Source: Actinomycetota bacterium
Lineage (GTDB): Bacteria > Actinomycetota > Actinomycetes > S36-B12 > UBA5976
Assembly (NCBI GenBank): GCA_026392535.1
Contig: JAPLBX010000089.1
Span: 1 to 8,889 of the forward strand
Direction: 5' to 3'
DNA length: 8,889 bases
Position 1 is the stretch's first letter; the number at the start of each line of letters is the position of its first letter. Shown here in pieces: positions 1 through 5,414 of the stretch. The translations under genes and the position numbers were made by a program. Under the pieces are notes generated by a model. It searched no databases, was not told where the DNA came from, and worked only from the letters and a program-made list of their open reading frames with translations.

Positions 1-701
1 CAGGTGGATGTGGCGGTTAATCTAAATAGGCCTACTTCTTTGAATTTAAGTTCATTTGGATTCGATGTAATGCAGTGAGAATTTTGTCTGGACTTCTTAC
101 ATTCAAAATTTATTGAACTACGAGCATGCAAAGTCACCTTGACGCCCAATACTGTCCGAGTTCTATTGATGGACTCTTTGGACAAAACTTCATATCTCAA
201 TACTTGCCACAAAATCGCATCATTTGAGGGCAGGTATCTAATTCGCAGGGCTGGGATCTTTTGCAATGATGACTGTTTAAGAGCAATCGAAATGTCTAAG
301 GTGCTGATTGGTCCAGCATCACCGATGCAGGAATAGCCGACCAAGTACCAATCTTCTGATGAAAACTCAGGTCTCGAATTCGCATTTGCTCGAAAGACTT
401 GAACCAGTTGCATATCGACTGGGCACTGCAATCGAAGCCATGGACAAGATCCATGATTTGTATCAAGCCAGGATTTACAGATCTCGGTAACTTTCCAAAA
501 ACAATTTGAGCAAGTGGCTGCTTCATCTCTATCTTTGGTGAAGTTGCTGTGGTGAATAACTCCGCCGCTTATAAGGTATGAATCGCTTTGACCAACCACA
601 TCGACATTGGTTGCAGAGCTCGGTGGTGGGCAATAGAGCAGGGCAAACAACAAAACCGAGATCAGGGCTAAGGTTCTTAACTTAAAAGGGGAAGATTGCA
701 T
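1..701 (-). CDS. Secreted cysteine-rich protein of unknown function, C-terminus beyond the window
   Basis: Reading the minus strand from the ATG at 701 gives 233 uninterrupted codons that leave the window at position 1, so the stop is not visible. The N-terminus is a classic signal peptide: MQSSPFKLR, then a hydrophobic core (LALISVLLFALLY, residues 11-23), then PPPSSA with a likely signal peptidase cleavage after Ala30. The LLYC at residues 21-24 is a poor lipobox, so a lipoprotein is less likely. The predicted mature part has a cysteine cluster: C64, C67 (CSNCFWK), C75, C86, C93 and C125 (GYSCIGDAGP), with two more near the left edge. This would fit disulphides or a metal site outside the membrane. 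Upstream in frame there is no ATG or GTG nearby and no clear Shine-Dalgarno; the signal peptide fixes the start. The gene is divergent from rpoD. I do not recognise a named family. Its reality rests on the long open frame plus the signal peptide. Confidence 0.82.
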   Translation of the reverse strand, partial: MQSSPFKLRTLALISVLLFALLYCPPPSSATNVDVVGQSDSYLISGGVIHHSNFTKDRDEAATCSNCFWKVTEICKSWLDTNHGSCPWLRLQCPVDMQLVQVFRANANSRPEFSSEDWYLVGYSCIGDAGPISTLDISIALKQSSLQKIPALRIRYLPSNDAILWQVLRYEVLSKESINRTRTVLGVKVTLHARSSINFECKKSRQNSHCITSNPNELKFKEVGLFRLTATST

Positions 702-940
702 GTGCGTAGGTTGTAAGCGCCAGGGCGGGCTTTCTATGGCGAAAACGGTTAACCAGATGGTTCAGAAGGGCGATTGGTCAGGTTGAGGGCTGAGAATGGG
801 TTGTGGGTAAGGGATGTGGGAAGCCTGTTCAGCTCGGGTCTGAGAGTGTGACACAATAGGCACAAGCGTTTTGACGCCTGCCCGTTTGAGAGGAAACTCT
901 TGACACGGGCCTTAGTTATGCGACTACAGGAGATTTCCAG
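702..940. other. Divergent intergenic region between the secreted-protein gene and rpoD
   Basis: These 239 bases separate two divergent genes and should hold both promoters. Visible structure includes a GGTTAACC palindrome at 747-754, an overlapping inverted repeat (aacca-ga-tggtt, 751-762), a TTGACG at 871-876 and a TTGACA at 900-905. A strong hairpin lies at 880-910. No clean -35/-10 pair at 16-18 base spacing stands out for either gene. A 16-codon ATG frame at 736 has no supporting signal and is not called. The rpoD ribosome-binding site AGGAG is at 928-932. Confidence 0.6.
880..910 (+). promoter_or_regulatory. Strong hairpin with GAAA tetraloop upstream of rpoD
   Basis: The sequence folds into a 13-pair stem. 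880-885 pairs with 905-910 (GCCCGT/ACGGGC), C904 is a one-base bulge, and 886-892 pairs with 897-903 (two G-U pairs), capped by the tetraloop GAAA at 893-896. GNRA loops are typical of stable RNA hairpins. It ends 30 bases before the rpoD ATG and 17 bases before the AGGAG ribosome-binding site. There is no U-tract after it, so it is not an ordinary intrinsic terminator. No gene enters from the left on this strand that would need one. It may be a leader RNA element of rpoD or a DNA operator. The 3' arm contains the TTGACA at 900-905; if that is a true -35, the hairpin would not be transcribed whole. Confidence 0.6.
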
Positions 941-2509
941 ATGGCACAAAAGCCAACACCTGCAAAGAAAGCAGCCGCAAAAACCCCAGCCAAAAAAGAG
1001 TCTGCGGTTAAAAAAGTTGTTGGAGCAGCAAAGAAAGCCTTAGCGCCAAAGCCAGTAGCAAAGAAAGCTGTTCCTGTTAAAAAGGAAGTTGCAAAAAAGG
1101 CAACTCCTGTTAAAAAAGTTGGACCAGTTCAAAAGTCTGAACCTGCTAAAAAGTCTGAACCTGCTAAAAAACCAACTGTGAAAACTCCGGTTGCACCAAA
1201 AAAATCTGAACCTTCCAAGAAACCTGTTGTTAAAGGCGAGGATGAACTAGAAATTGAAATCGATGACATCGTAATCGAGGAAATTATTGAAGTTGACGCC
1301 GAAGCTGATGTTGATGGCGTAAACGTCGAAGGTTTGGCCGAGGCTGCGAAACTTGAAGTCGATTTGAATAACAAAATTGCCGAAGATATAGCCGCGTTGA
1401 ATAAGGAAGAAGGCGAAGCTGAAAAACCAGCTGAACCAGAAGGCCACGCATTTGTTATCTCTGCAAAAGACGAAACAGACGAACCGATTCAGACAGTTAC
1501 CCAGGCTGGCGCTACCGCCGACCCAGTCAAGGACTATTTGAAGCAAATCGGCAAAGTGCCATTGCTAACTGCTGAAGAAGAAGTTGAACTTGCAGAATGG
1601 ATCGAAGCTGGCTTAGCTGCTGAAGAGCTTCGCGACACCAAACTTGTCGAAACCCCTGCTAGCAGAAAAATTAAATGCTGGGTTTGCGGTTGGGAAGCAA
1701 AGCGTTATGTAGGTATCAAAGAAACTTCCGATACTCCAAAGATGAACATCTGCGAATTTTGCCTAGATAAAGCAATTAAACGTGGTCATGAAAAGAAAAT
1801 CCATCTTTTAACTGCAAACCTACGCCTCGTTGTTTCGCTAGCTAAGCGCTACACCGGTCGTGGCATGTTGTTCTTGGATCTGATCCAAGAAGGTAACTTG
1901 GGACTTATCCGAGCAGTTGAGAAATTTGACTTCGTAAAAGGTTACAAGTTTTCAACTTACGCAACTTGGTGGATTCGACAGGCAATTACCCGCGCAATGG
2001 CCGATCAGGCGCGCACAATTCGTATCCCAGTTCACATGGTTGAGGTAATTAACAAACTTGCCCGCGTGCAGCGACAAATGTTGCAAGACCTTGGTCGCGA
2101 ACCAACTCCAGAAGAATTAGCACGCGAACTTGATATGACTCCTGAAAAAGTTGTTGAAGTTCAAAAATACGGTAGAGAACCAATTTCGCTTTCCACGCCA
2201 CTTGGTGAAGAAGGCGACAGCGAGTTCGGTGACTTAATTGAAGACTCTGAGGCTGTAGATCCTTCTGAAGCTGTTGGATTTACTTTGATGCAAGAAAAGA
2301 TTAATGAAATTCTCGATACGCTTGCAGATCGTGAAGCTGGTGTTGTACGAGCAAGATACGGCCTAGATGATGGACAACCTAAAACCTTGGACGAAATCGG
2401 AAAGATTTATGGCGTTACCCGTGAACGTATTCGTCAGATCGAAAGCAAAACAATGTCGAAACTTCGTCACCCAGCTCGAGCAAATCAGATGAGTGACTTC
2501 CGTCCGTAA
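941..2509 (+). CDS. rpoD: Principal RNA polymerase sigma factor (RpoD/SigA/HrdB type) with zinc-ribbon-like insert
   Basis: This is the housekeeping sigma factor that directs core RNA polymerase to -10/-35 promoters. The 522 residues divide as follows. 1-98 is a Lys/Ala/Pro-rich basic tail, and about 99-165 is acidic, as is common before the core of actinobacterial principal sigmas. Region 1.2 is at 194-232 (DPVKDYLKQIGKVPLL). An unusual insert follows at about 233-287. Region 2 is at 288-362, with RLVVSLAKRYTGRGM and the promoter-melting stretch KGYKFSTYATWWIRQAITRA. Region 3 is at 363-440 (VINKLARVQRQ, EFGDLIEDSEA). Region 4 is at 447-515, with the -35 helix-turn-helix TLDEIGKIYGVTRERIRQIE. 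The insert carries C246, C249, C271 and C274 and replaces the shorter segment seen in relatives such as HrdB. The start is supported by AGGAG at 928-932, eight bases from the ATG. Downstream is a strong terminator. Identification is very secure; the role of the insert is unknown. Confidence 0.97.
   Translation: MAQKPTPAKKAAAKTPAKKESAVKKVVGAAKKALAPKPVAKKAVPVKKEVAKKATPVKKVGPVQKSEPAKKSEPAKKPTVKTPVAPKKSEPSKKPVVKGEDELEIEIDDIVIEEIIEVDAEADVDGVNVEGLAEAAKLEVDLNNKIAEDIAALNKEEGEAEKPAEPEGHAFVISAKDETDEPIQTVTQAGATADPVKDYLKQIGKVPLLTAEEEVELAEWIEAGLAAEELRDTKLVETPASRKIKCWVCGWEAKRYVGIKETSDTPKMNICEFCLDKAIKRGHEKKIHLLTANLRLVVSLAKRYTGRGMLFLDLIQEGNLGLIRAVEKFDFVKGYKFSTYATWWIRQAITRAMADQARTIRIPVHMVEVINKLARVQRQMLQDLGREPTPEELARELDMTPEKVVEVQKYGREPISLSTPLGEEGDSEFGDLIEDSEAVDPSEAVGFTLMQEKINEILDTLADREAGVVRARYGLDDGQPKTLDEIGKIYGVTRERIRQIESKTMSKLRHPARANQMSDFRP
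1133..1168 (+). repeat. Perfect 18-base tandem duplication in the rpoD basic tail
   Basis: AAGTCTGAACCTGCTAAA occurs twice in direct succession (1133-1150 and 1151-1168), encoding KSEPAK twice at residues 65-76. A degenerate third copy, encoding KKSEPSKK, lies at residues 87-94. The exact nucleotide identity points to a recent in-frame duplication in a low-complexity, probably disordered linker, where length variation is tolerated. Confidence 0.9.
1676..1762 (+). other. Zinc-ribbon-like four-cysteine module inside the sigma factor
   Basis: Codons 246-274 of rpoD encode C-x2-C-x21-C-x2-C (CWVCG ... NICEFC). The two knuckles are separated by a charged 21-residue stretch and followed by a basic segment (LDKAIKRGHEKK) that leads into region 2. 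This spacing is typical of structural zinc ribbons. It sits between region 1.2 and region 2.1, where E. coli sigma-70 has its non-conserved region, which contacts the beta' subunit. Zinc binding is inferred from the pattern. Confidence 0.8.
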
Positions 2510-2523
2510 TTAATCCAATACAT

Positions 2524-2558
2524 AAAAAAGGGCCACTCGTTTTGAGTGGCCCTTTTTT
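2524..2558. terminator. Bidirectional intrinsic terminator between rpoD and the DUF7455-type gene
   Basis: A perfect GC-rich stem, GGGCCACTC (2530-2538) with GAGTGGCCC (2544-2552), closes a 5-base GTTTT loop. It is flanked by six A (2524-2529) and six T (2553-2558), so it has a U-tract in either direction. It starts 15 bases after the rpoD stop and ends 22 bases before the stop of the convergent small gene. It should terminate both. Confidence 0.95.
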
Positions 2559-2579
2559 AAATAGGTGAAGTTGTTAAAA

Positions 2580-2768
2580 CTAGATGAAGCGGGTCTCGTC
2601 TACCACTTCGGCAGCCTTGTTGGAAAGAATTTCAGCATTTGCGCTGTAATGGTGGGCGCAGAACATCAAATCGCCACCACCTGGAAGAACAACACGTACG
2701 TATGCTTGAGCGCCACAGCGGTCACAGCGATCAGCTGCGGTCAAAGTTTGGGTTGCAGTTTCAGTCAT
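2580..2768 (-). CDS. Small zinc-ribbon-like protein, actinobacterial DUF7455 type
   Basis: A 62-residue protein of the short actinobacterial family I recognise as DUF7455, which is commonly found near the principal sigma factor and topoisomerase/gyrase genes. Its function is unknown. The core is a compact metal-binding pattern, C15-x2-C18 (DRCDRCGAQAYVRV) followed by a glycine-rich turn (PGGG) and C37-A-H-H40, giving a Cys3His type site. The rest is an acidic N-terminus and a short helical tail (ANAEILSNKAAEVVDETRF). There is no signal peptide or membrane segment, so it is cytosolic. The start is set by a strong Shine-Dalgarno, GAGGAG on the minus strand (2775-2780), six bases from the ATG. 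It converges on rpoD, shares the terminator at 2524-2558, and diverges from parE. Family assignment is by recall of its sequence signature and neighbourhood. Confidence 0.9.
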   Translation of the reverse strand: MTETATQTLTAADRCDRCGAQAYVRVVLPGGGDLMFCAHHYSANAEILSNKAAEVVDETRFI

Positions 2769-2803
2769 GTTTATCTCCTCTGTTTACGCTTGTTCCTAAT
2801 TAA

Positions 2804-2832
2804 GACGCAGACCCTAGCCGAGTCCCTGCGTC
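2804..2832. repeat. Inverted repeat in the DUF7455/parE divergent region
   Basis: GACGCAG (2804-2810) and CTGCGTC (2826-2832) are perfect 7-base inverted arms around a 15-base spacer. They lie 24 bases upstream of the Shine-Dalgarno of the small minus-strand gene, where its promoter should be. It could be an operator or a leader hairpin; there is no evidence to choose between them. Confidence 0.5.
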
Positions 2833-2861
2833 ATTGCCCGTTGAAATTCAGCGTGTCTGTG

Positions 2862-2877
2862 CGTGGGAATTCCCACG
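2862..2877. promoter_or_regulatory. Perfect 16-base palindrome upstream of parE, candidate operator
   Basis: CGTGGGAATTCCCACG is its own reverse complement, with no spacer, and ends 49 bases before the parE GTG. A loopless palindrome of this length in a 158-base divergent region suits a dimeric DNA-binding protein better than an RNA hairpin. No clear -35/-10 pair is visible beside it. The cognate regulator is unknown. Confidence 0.45.
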
Positions 2878-2926
2878 GGTTCATAGGTGCGCAGGGTAAC
2901 CTGACGACCTGAAATAAGGAGATTTA

Positions 2927-5002
2927 GTGGCGCGCGCGACTAAGCAAAGCACCAACGAATACTCAGCTAAACACCTAAGCGTCCTTGAGGGCCTTGATGC
3001 TGTGCGTAAGCGGCCAGGCATGTATATCGGTTCAACCGATAGCCGTGGCTTAATGCATTGCCTGTGGGAGATTGTCGATAACTCCGTTGATGAGGCATTG
3101 GCTGGATTTGCAACGCATATTGACATCATTCTGCATCCTGATGATTCAGTCGAAGTTAGAGACAATGGCCGAGGAATTCCGGTAGACATTGAATCAAAAT
3201 CTAAATTGACTGGCGTTGAACTTGTTCTAACAAAATTGCATGCTGGCGGAAAGTTTGGCGGTGGCTCTTATCAAGCATCGGGTGGCTTACATGGCGTTGG
3301 AGCCAGCGTTGTTAATGCACTTTCAAGTCGTCTCGATGTTGAAGTCGACAGGGAAGGGCAGATTTACATCATGTCATTCCAGCGTGGTGCTGCAGGAGAT
3401 TTCAGTGACGACACACCTAACGGAACTTTCACTAAGCGTTCCGGATTGCAAAAAGCTGGCAAAGCTAAAAAAGGTGTAACCGGAACTCGAATTCGTTATT
3501 GGAGTGATCGACAAATATTTGATAAGTCAGCAACCTTCGACATGGAGGCACTTACAAATAGAGCTCGCCAGACAGCCTTTTTGGTGCCTGGTTTGTCAAT
3601 TACGATTAATGATCAGCGCAATGGGAAGCCAGAAATTGAAACTTTTTCCTTCGCTGGTGGTATCTCTGAGTTTTGTAGCCACATCGCAGTTGGCGAACCA
3701 GTAAGCCCAGTAATTCGACTCACGGGTACATCGCATTTCACTGAAACTATTCAAGTTCTTGATGGCAAAGGTCACCTCGGTCCGCAAGAAGTTGAGCGCG
3801 ATATGTTCGTGGACATTGCAATGCAATGGAACAATGGATACGAAACTGATATTCGTTCATTTGTTAACATCATTTCCACGCCAAAAGGTGGCACGCACTT
3901 AACCGGTTTTGAAAGATCCATGACCAAACTTTTCAATGAAGTATTGCGAACAAACAAAATTCTTAAAGCATCGGAAGAAAATGTCATGAAAGATGACATC
4001 CTTGAAGGCTTTAATGCAATCTTGACCGTTAGGTTGGCAGAACCACAATTTGAAGGCCAGACTAAAGAGATTCTTGGAACGCCAGCTGCGACTCGAATCG
4101 TTTCTTCAATAGTCTCAAAAGAACTTGCAAAATGGTTGGCAAATCCACCGCGCGGGGATAAGCAAACAGCCAAAAATATTCAAGAAAAAGTAGCAAACGC
4201 CATGCGCGCTCGGTTTGCAGCTCGGCATCATCGAGATGTGCAACGGCGCAAGACTGCACTCGAATCTTCTACCTTGCCTTCAAAACTGCGTGACTGTCGC
4301 GGCGACGATGTCGAGCGTACTGAACTTTTTATTGTAGAAGGTGAGAGCGCTCTCGGAACAGCTAAGGACGCGCGCAATTCGGAGTTTCAGGCATTGTTGC
4401 CGATCCGCGGCAAAATTTTGAACGTTCAAAAGGCATCTTTAGCTGACATGTTAAAGAATCAAGAATGCGCTTCCATAATTCAAGTGATTGGCGCGGGGTC
4501 AGGACGCACATTTGACCTTGAGCAAGCCAGGTATAACAAAATCATTTTGATGTCCGATGCAGATGTAGATGGTGCACATATCCGATGCTTACTTTTAACA
4601 CTGATTCACAGATATATGCGACCTCTTCTTGAAGCAGGCCGGGTTTATGCAGCAGTTCCACCTTTGCACCGCATAGAAGTGATCAATCAGGGCAAAGCCA
4701 ATGATGTCATTTACACGTACTCAGATTCGCAAATGAAACAAACTTTTGAAAAACTAACTAAAGACGGCAAACGCTGGAAAGAACCAATTCAGCGTTACAA
4801 AGGTCTTGGTGAAATGGATGCAGGTCAATTGCGGGAAACCACAATGGATCCAGCTCGTAGAACCTTGCGCAGAGTCACCATGGCAGACATACAAGTAGCT
4901 GAATCAGTTTTTGACTTGCTAATGGGTTCGGATGTTGCACCACGAAAAGAATTCATCGTGCAAGGTGCTGCTACGTTAGACCGAGAAAGAATCGATGCTT
5001 AA
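2927..5002 (+). CDS. parE: DNA topoisomerase IV subunit B (ATPase subunit)
   Basis: A type IIA topoisomerase B subunit. It binds and hydrolyses ATP to drive strand passage by the ParE2ParC2 tetramer, which decatenates daughter chromosomes. In its 691 residues the GHKL ATPase domain spans about 15-235, with WEIVDNSVDEA (catalytic Glu48, Asn52), RDNGRG (79-83) and GGLHGVGASVVNAL. The transducer domain spans about 236-400, with the QTK loop at 378-380. The Toprim domain has EGES (Glu471) and DADVD (544-548), the metal-binding acidic set. The C-terminal RYKGLGEM...TTMDPARRTL is diagnostic of GyrB/ParE. ParE rather than GyrB is chosen for LPIRGKILNVQKAS, IQVIGAGSGRTFDL and the parC downstream. EGES stands where many homologues have EGDS, a conservative change. 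The GTG start is supported by AAGGAG at 2916-2921, five bases away. Its TAA is nested with the stop of the convergent next gene; no terminator is seen. Confidence 0.95.
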   Translation: MARATKQSTNEYSAKHLSVLEGLDAVRKRPGMYIGSTDSRGLMHCLWEIVDNSVDEALAGFATHIDIILHPDDSVEVRDNGRGIPVDIESKSKLTGVELVLTKLHAGGKFGGGSYQASGGLHGVGASVVNALSSRLDVEVDREGQIYIMSFQRGAAGDFSDDTPNGTFTKRSGLQKAGKAKKGVTGTRIRYWSDRQIFDKSATFDMEALTNRARQTAFLVPGLSITINDQRNGKPEIETFSFAGGISEFCSHIAVGEPVSPVIRLTGTSHFTETIQVLDGKGHLGPQEVERDMFVDIAMQWNNGYETDIRSFVNIISTPKGGTHLTGFERSMTKLFNEVLRTNKILKASEENVMKDDILEGFNAILTVRLAEPQFEGQTKEILGTPAATRIVSSIVSKELAKWLANPPRGDKQTAKNIQEKVANAMRARFAARHHRDVQRRKTALESSTLPSKLRDCRGDDVERTELFIVEGESALGTAKDARNSEFQALLPIRGKILNVQKASLADMLKNQECASIIQVIGAGSGRTFDLEQARYNKIILMSDADVDGAHIRCLLLTLIHRYMRPLLEAGRVYAAVPPLHRIEVINQGKANDVIYTYSDSQMKQTFEKLTKDGKRWKEPIQRYKGLGEMDAGQLRETTMDPARRTLRRVTMADIQVAESVFDLLMGSDVAPRKEFIVQGAATLDRERIDA

Positions 5003-5346
5003 GCGTCTTGAGGCAAAATTTTGCCAGTATTAACATCATAAGTGTGCGGAATAACTAAGACTCGGCTTACGTTTAGTAGCCAAGTAGCAAGAACCAAAGT
5101 CCGCAAAACGTCATCGGTTACTCGAGCGCCAGCATTACGCAAAATCTTTACGTCACCTGGCTTCATTCCAACAATCTCAAGCGGGTTAATTCGTGAATCC
5201 ATACAGGTAATGATTGCCAATCCTTTTGCTGCGCTACCAGTTAAGTCCATGTGCTGAAAGGTTGATGCAAATTTTGCATTTGCATCAATTACATCTTTGA
5301 AAGCGTCAAGTGGGAAGGTGTGATCGTCAATGTGTGGGTGACTCAT
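4999..5346 (-). CDS. Beta-carbonic anhydrase homologue with internal deletion, probably not an active hydratase
   Basis: Homologous to small actinobacterial beta-carbonic anhydrases (Rv1284-like, usually about 160-170 residues), which interconvert CO2 and bicarbonate at a zinc site. Only 115 residues are encoded. The N-terminal half is normal: AIITCMDSR gives zinc ligand Cys48 and the Asp50/Arg52 dyad, then ILRNAGARVTDDVLRTLVLA and VLVIPHT with zinc ligand His101. Family members continue HTDCG, but here HT runs straight into YDVNTGKI, which matches the family's last strand. About 50 residues, including the second cysteine ligand and the helices after it, are missing without breaking the frame. 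The remaining C-terminal strand argues for an internal deletion rather than an early stop. There is no Shine-Dalgarno; a TAGATT box six bases before the ATG suggests a leaderless message. It diverges from the reductase gene and its stop is nested with that of parE. It may be a degenerate gene, a repurposed protein or an assembly error. Confidence 0.85.
   Translation of the reverse strand: MSHPHIDDHTFPLDAFKDVIDANAKFASTFQHMDLTGSAAKGLAIITCMDSRINPLEIVGMKPGDVKILRNAGARVTDDVLRTLVLATWLLNVSRVLVIPHTYDVNTGKILPQDA
5012..5025. repeat. 14-base palindrome just past the parE stop
   Basis: GGCAAAATTTTGCC is a perfect palindrome lying within the last codons of the minus-strand carbonic anhydrase homologue and nine bases after the parE stop. 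It has no loop and no GC-rich stem, so it is a weak terminator candidate at best, and may be coincidence. Confidence 0.3.
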
Positions 5347-5352
5347 AGGACC

Positions 5353-5358
5353 AATCTA
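5353..5358 (-). promoter_or_regulatory. Candidate leaderless -10 box for the carbonic anhydrase homologue
   Basis: On the minus strand TAGATT matches the actinobacterial TANNNT -10 pattern and is followed by exactly six bases before the ATG at 5346, placing the transcription start at or next to the A of the start codon. No ribosome-binding site is present, which is consistent with leaderless translation. No convincing -35 is seen. A small inverted repeat (ctaat-cca-attag, 5356-5368) overlaps the box. Confidence 0.45.
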
Positions 5359-5379
5359 ATCCAATTAGGGGTTAAATGC

Positions 5380-5408
5380 TTGGCTTGCATTGATTAGAGC
5401 GTTACTTT
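5380..5408 (+). promoter_or_regulatory. Candidate promoter for the ferredoxin-NADP+ reductase gene, probably leaderless
   Basis: TTGGCT (5380-5385), a 17-base spacer and TACTTT (5403-5408) form a plausible sigma-70 type promoter. The -10 box ends six bases before the GTG at 5415, so transcription would begin at about the start codon. The intervening GAGGGA resembles a Shine-Dalgarno, but lies directly against the GTG and would be too close to work normally. Confidence 0.5.
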
Positions 5409-5414
5409 GAGGGA

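Noticed and set aside
139..526. Short ORFs on both strands at 139-336 (+), 308-490 (+) and 296-526 (-).
   Set aside because: All lie inside the long minus-strand frame 701 to 1, which has a signal peptide and no stop. The short ones have no ribosome-binding sites or recognisable motifs.
736..786. 16-codon frame starting ATGGCGAAAACG upstream of rpoD, a possible leader peptide.
   Set aside because: No Shine-Dalgarno, far from the rpoD start, and no run of regulatory codons.
900..930. TTGACA at 900-905 as an ordinary sigma-70 promoter for rpoD.
   Set aside because: No acceptable -10 box at 16-18 bases (the sequence there is GACTACAGG, running into the ribosome-binding site), and it forms one arm of the hairpin. 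Kept only as an alternative.
749..949. 66-residue minus-strand ORF across the rpoD upstream region.
   Set aside because: It starts inside rpoD, has no ribosome-binding site, covers the hairpin, and shows no protein-like features.
1129..1546. Ser/Thr-rich and Phe-rich minus-strand ORFs within rpoD.
   Set aside because: Antisense shadows of the Lys/Glu-rich coding sequence; the compositional bias explains the open frames.
2565..2912. 115-residue plus-strand ORF opposite the DUF7455-type gene.
   Set aside because: Shadow of the small gene, starting next to the terminator. The minus-strand gene has the zinc motif and a strong ribosome-binding site.
3772..4173. 133-residue minus-strand ORF within parE.
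   Set aside because: Antisense to a continuous, highly conserved ParE coding region, with no independent signals.
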